Assembly (NCBI RefSeq): GCF_021375795.1
Contig: NZ_JAEIOI010000001.1
Coordinates: forward strand, 496,001 to 560,000
Source: Pseudomonas anguilliseptica
Lineage (GTDB): Bacteria; Pseudomonadota; Gammaproteobacteria; Pseudomonadales; Pseudomonadaceae
Direction: 5' to 3'
Length of the DNA: 64,000 nucleotides
Numbering within the stretch: the first letter of the stretch is position 1; the number at the start of each line of letters is the position of its first letter. The notes under the pieces are model-generated. The model saw only the letters and a program-made list of their open reading frames with translations. It was not told where the DNA came from and did no database searches. Of this stretch, positions 57,233-64,000 are shown one piece after another. Position numbers and translations under genes: made by a program.

Positions 57233-58756
57233 TCAGCGGCTTTCGTGCATGCGCGCCAACTGGCGCTCCAGCAACGACGGGTAAGGCTCCAGCAAGCGCT
57301 CGACGCAGCATGCGCCCTGGGGGCTGGCGATGGCGCGGATGCGGGCGCGCTGGCTGACCAGAGCATCGTCGGCGACGCTGCGCTCGACCAGCAGCAGGTT
57401 GCGGCTGTGCTGCGACAACGCCAGGGCGTTCTGGGCGGTTTCGCTGAGCAGCAGGTCGCCCTGGCTGAGGTTTGTCAGGTTTTCCCCAAGGGTCAGGCCG
57501 AGCTGCAGTTGCAGGGTAATGCCGCTGTCCGCCACTTCGATTTGCAGGGCATGGCCGAGGGCGCGCATCAGTTCACCGCAGCAGATGGCGTGGGTCAGGT
57601 AATCCTCGTCGCAGTCCAGCTGATGGAACAGCATCAGGCTGCTGCCGTCGCTCAAGGTGTGCAGTTCGCCCTGGTACAGGCTGGCAGCCTGGTCCAGGCA
57701 GTCCCGGTAGCGTTGCAGCAGCTCCATCAGGCGCGTACGCGGCAGGCGCCGCAGCTGCTCCTGGGCGCCCAACTGAATCGCCAGTACGGCGCTGGGCAGG
57801 ACCTGCTGGATTACTGGGGGCGGTACCAGTGTGGGTTCGCTGTGGTCGCGCAGGTCGGCAAAGGGGTCATCCACTGCGCTGTCGTATTCATCGCTGGCGC
57901 TAGCCTGTGGGGCTGGCACTTCATCCTCAACGTCGAAGCGCTCATCGTGCAGATCCGGGACGCTGAAGTCCGGTTCGTTGTCGAACGACTCCTCAAGGTA
58001 GTCGTCTTCATCCTGGGCAACAGGCTTTTCGTCGTAGGGCTGTTCTTCGACCAGCACAGGTTTTTCTGGCACCAGGCGCGCTTGCAGCTGGCGCGCCAGG
58101 TCGCCGATTTCATCCTGGCGACCTGCGCCGGGGGCCGGATCATCCGGGTCACGCAGCCAGACGCGCAACTGCAGCAGCGGCGTGGAAATATGCCGGCCCA
58201 GGCGCATGCTCAGGGACAGGGTCAAGGCCAGCAAAATCAGGCTGAGGATGCCCATACTCTGCAGGCTGATGGTCATCGGCTGTTGGAATTGCTGCATATC
58301 GAGGCTGATGCGCAGCTGCCCGGCGATCACTTCCTGAAAGGTAATCGGTGTGGAATACAGCCCTTCGGTTTCCCCCAGCATGCTCTGGTTCGGGCGCGAG
58401 CCGGCTTCGGCGAGGATGCGGTTGTCCACGCTGTAGATCGCGGCGTGGGCCACCAGCGGGTTTTTCACCAGGTTATTGAGCAACACGTTGAGGCTGAGGA
58501 TGTCGTTGGACACCAGCAACTCGGTTGCCGAGGCGGCCGTCTGGGTAATCAGGCTGGTGCCCAGGGCTTCGGCTTGCTGCTGCATGGCGTGCTTGAACTG
58601 CATGCCGATCACCCAGCCATAGATCACCAGGGCCAGGGCCACCAACAGCAAACTGTGGCTGACAATCCGCAATGCCAGGGGAATGCGCCGTTGGCGCAGG
58701 GCCTGGAACAGCAGGAGGAAGAAATTATCGGGCTTTACGGGGGCAGGCCGGTTCAC
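57233..58756 (-). CDS. Smp/YtjB-like membrane protein with C-terminal cyclase-like region
   Basis: A 507-residue protein. The N-terminal part has two membrane helices (about 30-55 and 165-190) around a periplasmic sensor: GTSLITQTAASATELLVSNDILSLNVLLNNLVKNPLVAHAAIYSVDNRILAEAG. This resembles Smp/YtjB, which also neighbours serB in E. coli. A long acidic linker and a C-terminal domain (about 320-490, VLAIQLGAQEQLRRLP...DGSSLMLF...LGLTLGENLT) recall nucleotide cyclase/PAS-like folds. GTG 58756 is preferred, because starting at 58879 would cover the serB promoter. Function unknown. Confidence 0.75.
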   Translation of the reverse strand: MNRPAPVKPDNFFLLLFQALRQRRIPLALRIVSHSLLLVALALVIYGWVIGMQFKHAMQQQAEALGTSLITQTAASATELLVSNDILSLNVLLNNLVKNPLVAHAAIYSVDNRILAEAGSRPNQSMLGETEGLYSTPITFQEVIAGQLRISLDMQQFQQPMTISLQSMGILSLILLALTLSLSMRLGRHISTPLLQLRVWLRDPDDPAPGAGRQDEIGDLARQLQARLVPEKPVLVEEQPYDEKPVAQDEDDYLEESFDNEPDFSVPDLHDERFDVEDEVPAPQASASDEYDSAVDDPFADLRDHSEPTLVPPPVIQQVLPSAVLAIQLGAQEQLRRLPRTRLMELLQRYRDCLDQAASLYQGELHTLSDGSSLMLFHQLDCDEDYLTHAICCGELMRALGHALQIEVADSGITLQLQLGLTLGENLTNLSQGDLLLSETAQNALALSQHSRNLLLVERSVADDALVSQRARIRAIASPQGACCVERLLEPYPSLLERQLARMHESR

Positions 58757-58930
58757 AGAGCTCGGCTCTTGTCGACTGTAGTTGGCGCGCAGTATAGCGG
58801 TGCCCCCGCAGTGGGCAAAGCGCCGTGCGTGGCTGTTTGCCGGTGAAAATGGGTAGAATGTGCGCCTTTTCCACGGCATGTGACCTGTTCAACATGCCGC
58901 TGCCCTTGACGCTGTCCCGGAGACCGAGCC

Positions 58931-60145
58931 TTGCGCGAAATCGTCCTGATCAATATCACCGGCGAAGATCGCCCCGGTTTGACTGCCGCCATCACTGGCG
59001 TACTGGCCCAGGGTGGGGTGAATATCCTCGATATCGGCCAGGCGGTGATCCACGACACGCTGTCGTTCGGCATTCTGGTGGAAATTCCCGACAGTGCTGC
59101 CGCCTCGGCCGTGCTCAAGGACATTCTCTTCACTGCTTACAAGCTCGATCAGCAGGTGCGCTTTACCCCGGTGTCCGAAGCGGACTACCAGCAGTGGGTG
59201 AGCGGCCAGGGCAAGGCCCGGCATATCGTCACCCTGCTGACCCGCAAGGTCACGGCCGAGCAGCTGCAGCGTGTCAGCGCGATTACCGCGCGTTATGACC
59301 TGAATATCGACCATATCGACCGTCTCTCAGGGCGCATGCCGTTGGATATGCCGGCCGAGCAGGGCAAAGGCTGCATCGAGTTTTCGGTGCGTGGCGAGCC
59401 GGCTGATCCGGCGGCCCTGCGTGCCGAGTTCCTCAGCGTGGCTCAGGAGTTGAATGTCGACATCGCCTTCCAGCGTGATTCGCTGTTCCGTCGCAACCGT
59501 CGTTTGGCGGTGTTCGATATGGATTCGACGCTGATCGAGGCAGAAGTCATCGACGAGCTGGCCAAGGCCGCCGGTGTGGGTGAGCAGGTCTCGGAGATTA
59601 CCGAGCGCGCGATGCGCGGCGAGCTGGATTTCGCCGCCAGCTTTCGTGAGCGCCTGGCGCTGCTCAAAGGGCTGCCGGAAACCGTGTTGGCGGACATCGG
59701 CGCTTCGTTGCGCCTGACCGAGGGTGCCGAGACGCTGTTCAGCGAATTGCGCAGACTGGGATACAAAACCGCGATCCTATCCGGCGGCTTTACCTACTTT
59801 GCCAAACAGCTGCAGGCCAAGCTGGGTATCGATTATGTGTTCGCCAACGAACTGCAGATCGTCGATGGCCTGGTTACGGGTGTAGCGGTCGAGCCGATTG
59901 TCGATGCTCAGCGCAAGGCCGATTTGCTGCGCGAGCTGGCAGTCAAGGAAGGGTTGCGTCTGGAGCAGACCATTGCCGTGGGTGACGGTGCCAATGACCT
60001 GCCGATGCTGGCCATTGCCGGCCTGGGCGTGGCGTTCCGCGCCAAACCGCTGGTCAAGCAGTCGGCCAAGCAGGCGATTTCCACATTGGGGCTGGACGGC
60101 ATTCTCTACCTGCTGGGCTTCCGTGATCGCGACGGTCAGGAATAA
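58931..60145 (+). CDS. serB: Phosphoserine phosphatase SerB
   Basis: A 404-residue HAD phosphatase completing serine synthesis. Two ACT-type regulatory domains come first (about 1-80 and 95-170: IVLINITGEDRPGLTAAITGVLAQGG). The HAD core has VFDMDSTLIEAEVIDELAK with the nucleophile Asp near 196, ILSGGFTYFA, and VGDGANDLPMLAIAGLGVAFRAKP. The start is a TTG at 58931 with CGGAGA eight bases upstream. A TAGAAT at 58854 may be its -10. Divergent from the Smp-like gene. Confidence 0.95.
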   Translation: MREIVLINITGEDRPGLTAAITGVLAQGGVNILDIGQAVIHDTLSFGILVEIPDSAAASAVLKDILFTAYKLDQQVRFTPVSEADYQQWVSGQGKARHIVTLLTRKVTAEQLQRVSAITARYDLNIDHIDRLSGRMPLDMPAEQGKGCIEFSVRGEPADPAALRAEFLSVAQELNVDIAFQRDSLFRRNRRLAVFDMDSTLIEAEVIDELAKAAGVGEQVSEITERAMRGELDFAASFRERLALLKGLPETVLADIGASLRLTEGAETLFSELRRLGYKTAILSGGFTYFAKQLQAKLGIDYVFANELQIVDGLVTGVAVEPIVDAQRKADLLRELAVKEGLRLEQTIAVGDGANDLPMLAIAGLGVAFRAKPLVKQSAKQAISTLGLDGILYLLGFRDRDGQE

Positions 60146-60147
60146 GT

Positions 60148-60193
60148 GCCAGGCAATAAAAAGCCGCCTACGGGCGGCTTTTTATTGCCTGGC
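60148..60193. terminator. Long-stem bidirectional terminator between serB and fimX
   Basis: A 21-bp perfect stem (60148-60168 with 60173-60193) closed by a UACG tetraloop, with A5/T5 tracts giving T-runs in both directions. It ends convergent serB and fimX. Confidence 0.93.
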
Positions 60194-60209
60194 TTGAGCG
60201 CGTTGAGCC

Positions 60210-62279
60210 TTACTCGTCCCCAGCAGCGAAGTCGTAGTCCATCGACTGGCTCGGCCCCTGCAGGTAATGGCCCTGGATATAGTTGACCCCGGCCTGCCAG
60301 AGGGTGGCCAGCACGCTGGCGCTCTCGACGAAGGGCACGATGGTCAGCTTGGCCTGGGAGTGTAGGCTGGCCAGCAGGGTTTTCAGGGCTTCCTGATTGT
60401 CTGCCTTGCTCAGGTCCTGGGAGAACGAGCTGTCGACTTTGACGAAGTCGATATGCAGGTGCTTGAGCGTGTTGAATGGATTCAGCGAGCAGCCGAACTG
60501 AGTCAGTGCAGTTTTGCAATGCAGCTCGTTGAGGCCTTGGGTGATGGCCTTGGCCTGTTTCAGGTAGGCAATCGCATCCGGTTCGCTGAACTGGAAGACC
60601 AGTGAGTCCGAAGGCAGGCGGGCGGCTTTCAAGGCCACGCTGAGCCACGGCAGCAGGGTCTGGTCCTGCAGGCTGGCGCTCGACAGGTGCACGAACAGGC
60701 GGGTGTTGTGACCTTTACTGCGATGGTCGGCGAGCAGCTTGATCGAGTTGAGGATCACCCAGCGATCGATTTTCTCGGCCAGCCCGGCGTCCTTGGCCGC
60801 GTTGAACAGATCCACGGGTGGGATTTCTTCGCCCTGCGGGTTGATCAGGCGCAGCAAGGCTTCGTAATGCTCGAAGCTGTCGCCACGTAGGCTGATGATC
60901 GGCTGGAATAGCAGGCGGAAGCTGTTGTTTTCCAGGGCCTGTTGGATCATCGCGACGATGTTGCCGCGGCTGGCTGCTGCGGCCAGTTCATCGGCTGGGT
61001 TGAAGAGTTTGAGGGCATTGCCGTCGTTCAGCTCATCGGCGCAGCGGTGGGCGCGATCAACCACTTCCTGGGCCTTGGCGGTCTTCTCGTTGAGTCCGGC
61101 CACGCCAATCGACAATGTGCTTTGCACGGTGCGGCCGCTGACGTCGAACAGGTGGCCTTCGACTTTTTTCAACAGGCTGACCAGCTGTTCGCGGGTGCTC
61201 TCCGGGCTGACGCCGGGTTGCAGCACGGTAAATACGTCATCGCCAAAGCGGGCCAGTTGCGCGTCGGCGCTGAAGTGCGCGCGCAGCAGGTTGGCCAAGT
61301 CGGTGAGCAGGATGTCGATGCCGGCCAGGCCAATGTCGGCGAGCAGGCTGGCATAGCGGTCGACACGGATGTAGGCGAGGCTCGAAGGCTGGCCAGCATT
61401 CACCGCGCGCTCGGCGGCGCTGTCCATCAATTCGAGGAAGTGAGTGCGGTTGAACAACCCGGTGACCAGATCCTGGCTGCTGATTTCGCGTAGCTTCTCT
61501 TCCAGTTCGGCATTGCCGGTTTCGGCGCGAATCACCACCTGGATACACGGCTCGCCATCGTAGGTGGCCGGGGAAAAGCTCATCTGCGCCTGGAAGCTCT
61601 GGCCGTTGGCCTTGATGCCGGTGCAGTTGAGTTCGGCATTGCCTTCGGCGCTCTGATAATTCTTCAGAAAGTCCTTGAAGCTGGATTGGTCGCTGCCGCC
61701 GATCAGGTCGATCATCGGCATGCCTTCCAGCTCGTCGGCATCTTCGTATGCAAACAGCTCCAGATAGGCGCGGTTGGCGTAGATGTGCATGCCGTCGTGC
61801 ACATAGGTAATCGCATCAACGGAGCTGTCGAGCAGCAACTGGCAGCGTTTTTCCGCTTCGCGCAGGGCAACTTCCGAGGCGCGGCGGGCGCGGCGTTCTT
61901 CCAGGTTGGCCAGCTCGCGCTTGGCCACAAGAACCAGGCGTTCATCCTCGCCTTGCGGCATGGCGTCCTGGGCACCGAGCATCAGGGCTTCGGTGACGCT
62001 GTCGGAGTCGTTGTCGCTGAGTAGCTGAATAACCGGGATGTCTTTGGCCTGGCGGCGGATGGCGCCAATCGCCTCGCTGGGCGGCAGTTGTTCGCTGCTG
62101 GGGGCACAGATCAACAGATCCCAGCTTTGTTGCAGGGCCTCATTGAGGTCGTCGCTGGAGGTCAGGCGATGCACACGAGTCGCTCGGCCAGCGTTGCGGA
62201 ACAGGCTGACCAGTCGTTCGGCCTCGTTCTGCGAATCTTCGAGAATCAGTAGCCGTATGGTTTTTTTTTCAATGGCCAT
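60210..62279 (-). CDS. fimX: FimX-type c-di-GMP effector (REC-PAS-GGDEF-EAL)
   Basis: A 689-residue protein. The N-terminal REC-like domain (about 8-130) lacks the phospho-acceptor Asp (WDLLICAPS). PAS (about 145-260), GGDEF (265-430) and EAL (440-689) follow. The GGDEF motif is GDDVF (about 347), so inactive. EAL is kept as YEALLRL (about 472), but ELTE and DDFG are replaced by FSEPDA and LTQFG (about 592), so hydrolysis is unlikely. FimX binds c-di-GMP and localises type IV pilus assembly with PilZ and PilB. The start codons carry a run of nine A. Confidence 0.93.
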   Translation of the reverse strand: MAIEKKTIRLLILEDSQNEAERLVSLFRNAGRATRVHRLTSSDDLNEALQQSWDLLICAPSSEQLPPSEAIGAIRRQAKDIPVIQLLSDNDSDSVTEALMLGAQDAMPQGEDERLVLVAKRELANLEERRARRASEVALREAEKRCQLLLDSSVDAITYVHDGMHIYANRAYLELFAYEDADELEGMPMIDLIGGSDQSSFKDFLKNYQSAEGNAELNCTGIKANGQSFQAQMSFSPATYDGEPCIQVVIRAETGNAELEEKLREISSQDLVTGLFNRTHFLELMDSAAERAVNAGQPSSLAYIRVDRYASLLADIGLAGIDILLTDLANLLRAHFSADAQLARFGDDVFTVLQPGVSPESTREQLVSLLKKVEGHLFDVSGRTVQSTLSIGVAGLNEKTAKAQEVVDRAHRCADELNDGNALKLFNPADELAAAASRGNIVAMIQQALENNSFRLLFQPIISLRGDSFEHYEALLRLINPQGEEIPPVDLFNAAKDAGLAEKIDRWVILNSIKLLADHRSKGHNTRLFVHLSSASLQDQTLLPWLSVALKAARLPSDSLVFQFSEPDAIAYLKQAKAITQGLNELHCKTALTQFGCSLNPFNTLKHLHIDFVKVDSSFSQDLSKADNQEALKTLLASLHSQAKLTIVPFVESASVLATLWQAGVNYIQGHYLQGPSQSMDYDFAAGDE

Positions 62280-62343
62280 GGTGTGGTATCAAATCTGCGC
62301 CGAACGGGCGCGAAAAGGCGACAAAAGGGAGTGCGTCGGCAAT

Positions 62344-64000
62344 CTACAGCGACTTCCAGAGTGAGTCAAAGTCTTCCTCCCCGCCTGGTGTGCGGCTTTT
62401 CGGCGCTGTGACGGGCTTCCCGTGATCGCTGCTGGTCTGCTCGACACTGCGGTATTCGAACTGGTTGAAACTGCCGGTGCTGGCCTGGCGTCGGCTGAGT
62501 ACGGCGCGGTGTTCGCTGCCGTTGAGGTTGATGCTGACCTTATTGCCTTCCTGGAATGGCAAACGTGCCGTGATCAGGCTGGCTGGACGCGAGATGGCGC
62601 TGATTTCCGGCAGCAGCAGGGCGCGCAGGTACTGGCTGTTCTGCTCGGCCTTGCGCACCAGTTGCAGGCCGCAGGCCTGGGCGTGCGGGGCAATCAGCTC
62701 AATGCCCATCTGCGTTCCGCCGCCGCGTACCTGGCGAATCCAGCGCACCACGGCAATGCTCCAGCCCTGCTTGGGTAAGCCTTGTACGCCGAGCAGTTCG
62801 CCGGCCTGCAACTGACTGGGGACTTCCTTCGGCCAGGACAGGCAATAGCCGCCTGGGCTGATATTGACGATGGCCACTTCATAGGTCGGATAGCTTTCGG
62901 TGCTGCTCGGTTCGGCGGCAGCTGCGCCTTTGGCGGGCGCGTTGTACTGGATTTCCTCGAAAGGCAGGCCGTTCTCCCAGAGGTTGGTCTTCTGCGCATC
63001 GAAGGCATTCGACCAGACGTCCGGTGCGCCGGTGTCGGGCTTGAATACGGCGGCATTGGTGGTCTCGGGCAGTTGCAGCACTTCGTTGAACGGACGCTTG
63101 CCTGCCAGGTGGTAGTGCAGCGAACTCATGCCGATGCACAGGGTCAGGGCGCCCTGGCCCTGGCTGCGCTGGAAGGTGCGCTCGGCAATATCGCCCCAGG
63201 CGGCCGCCAGGTGCTGCAGCATGTCCTGGCTGAAACCTTCCGGGACCAGCAGGCGCGACTGGGCCAGGTTCTCGGCAGGCAGCAGCAGGTGCTCCTTGAT
63301 CGCATCGACCAGCGCGCTGGGGTCGATGCCAACGGCATTGTGCAGTTCATTCTGCTGGAACAAGGAGATGTAACGCGGTGGGCCATCCAGTTGTGGGGCT
63401 ACGGCAAACAGGCTGGAGGCCTGGTCGCCAGCTTGCAGAGTAGCCAGAGCGCTCCATGGCTCAAGCACTTCGGCGAGGCGTGCGATGGCGCTTTGGCGCA
63501 TCTGGTTGCAGCGGGCGCAGCCGAGCAACAGGGCCACCAGGTAGCTTTGTTCAGTGCTCAAACCCTGGGTGTGACGGGCCTGAGTGTCACGTACTAGGGT
63601 CTTGTGCAAGTCGCGGGTGCGGGCAATTTGGTACAACTGGTGCAGCTCCAGCCACAGCCCTTCCGGCACCGGGCAGTACAGCTGGCTGGCGCGGATCAGC
63701 GGGCCGCAGAGGCTGTGGGTCGAGCGTTGCAGGGCTACTGCCAGCAGTTGGTTGCGTGCCGGGTTAGCTTGTGCGGCGATGCGCGCGACGATCAGTTTGT
63801 AGCCGATGGCCAGGTGATTTTGCAGGGCCTGGCACAGGTTGGCGACCTTGCGCGGGCGTTCATCCAGGACAATCGCCTGGTTGAGGAAGTGTTTCTCGAG
63901 TTGCTTACAGACGAAATAGATTTCCGGACGGAGAATCTCCAGCAGTTGCAGGCGATTTTCCGACGGGGTCAGCAGTTGGTTGAGTTCGACCAGGGCCTGG
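62344..64000 (-). CDS. PilZ-domain-like protein (PA4958-type), N-terminus beyond window
   Basis: The frame is open from its stop at 62344 to the right edge, giving at least 552 residues without the N-terminus. Most of it is helical with no motif I recognise (QALVELNQLLTPSENRLQL..., VARIAAQANPARNQL). Near the C-terminus, YEVAIVNISPGGYCLSWPKEVPSQLQAGELLGVQG has the PilZ-type NxSxxG and beta-barrel pattern, while no clear RxxxR switch precedes it. Upstream of fimX on the same strand with 64 bases between, so a shared c-di-GMP pathway is likely. Function unproven. Confidence 0.7.
   Translation of the reverse strand, partial: QALVELNQLLTPSENRLQLLEILRPEIYFVCKQLEKHFLNQAIVLDERPRKVANLCQALQNHLAIGYKLIVARIAAQANPARNQLLAVALQRSTHSLCGPLIRASQLYCPVPEGLWLELHQLYQIARTRDLHKTLVRDTQARHTQGLSTEQSYLVALLLGCARCNQMRQSAIARLAEVLEPWSALATLQAGDQASSLFAVAPQLDGPPRYISLFQQNELHNAVGIDPSALVDAIKEHLLLPAENLAQSRLLVPEGFSQDMLQHLAAAWGDIAERTFQRSQGQGALTLCIGMSSLHYHLAGKRPFNEVLQLPETTNAAVFKPDTGAPDVWSNAFDAQKTNLWENGLPFEEIQYNAPAKGAAAAEPSSTESYPTYEVAIVNISPGGYCLSWPKEVPSQLQAGELLGVQGLPKQGWSIAVVRWIRQVRGGGTQMGIELIAPHAQACGLQLVRKAEQNSQYLRALLLPEISAISRPASLITARLPFQEGNKVSINLNGSEHRAVLSRRQASTGSFNQFEYRSVEQTSSDHGKPVTAPKSRTPGGEEDFDSLWKSL

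Noticed and set aside
58754..58879. N-terminal extension of the Smp-like protein to 58879
   Set aside because: It would run across the likely serB promoter, has no family similarity, and the GTG at 58756 places the basic region and first membrane helix normally.

Overview
The window is a stretch of a gamma-proteobacterial chromosome, almost certainly a Pseudomonas outside the P. aeruginosa species. Protein content and gene order follow the P. aeruginosa PAO1 segment running from msrA/dipA/aceFE through glnE, ilvE, the waa LPS-core cluster, msbA, hldE, emrE, waaA, tolC, thiC, cpdA, parE, parC and serB to fimX (from memory of the PAO1 map, not a search). A Pseudomonas-type REP element and the high-GC codon style agree with this. 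No rRNA, tRNA, transposase, phage gene or CRISPR array was seen.

Layout. 1-6.2 kb: an edge-truncated nitronate monooxygenase, rlmJ, an HD-GYP protein, a PadR regulator divergent from a carotenoid/retinoid-type FAD oxidoreductase with two near-perfect palindromes between them, a small YjfB-type protein and msrA. 6.2-14 kb: dipA (c-di-GMP phosphodiesterase), a small secreted protein, then aceE-aceF (pyruvate dehydrogenase E1 and E2). 14-18.1 kb: glnE and ilvE. 18.2-35.6 kb: the LPS inner-core and envelope cluster: waaF, waaC, waaG, waaP, wapP, wapQ, a tandem-kinase protein, a carbamoyltransferase, a GT2 glycosyltransferase, a GT-C-like membrane protein, a kinase-like gene on the other strand, msbA, mig-14, dnpA and hldE. 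Genes from waaF to the GT2 are tightly packed with overlaps, as in one translationally coupled operon. The part from about 26.9 to 31.85 kb is visibly AT-richer than its flanks and differs from the P. aeruginosa arrangement.

35.7-44 kb: a pair of acyl-CoA dehydrogenases (one looks like a non-catalytic partner), a hypothetical protein, an aldo/keto reductase, an FAD oxidoreductase, emrE, a LysR regulator and waaA (Kdo transferase). 44-50.6 kb: tolC, a TPP riboswitch in front of thiC, nudF, a DUF1249 protein, cpdA and yqiA. 50.6-57.2 kb: parE and parC (topoisomerase IV) with an esterase-like and a retropepsin-like gene between them, then a PqiC-like lipoprotein. 57.2-64 kb: an Smp/YtjB-like membrane protein, serB, fimX and an edge-truncated PilZ-like protein.

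Two themes dominate: assembly of the LPS core and outer envelope (waa genes, msbA, hldE, waaA, mig-14, dnpA, tolC), and cyclic-di-GMP signalling (HD-GYP, DipA, FimX, PilZ-like protein). Most genes are ordinary Pseudomonas core genes. The points most worth following are the run of kinase-like LPS genes in which several have lost the catalytic Asp, the acyl-CoA dehydrogenase pair with one apparent pseudoenzyme, the AT-rich GT2/GT-C block, and unexplained operator-like palindromes in the aceE-glnE, padR and tolC-thiC intergenic regions.
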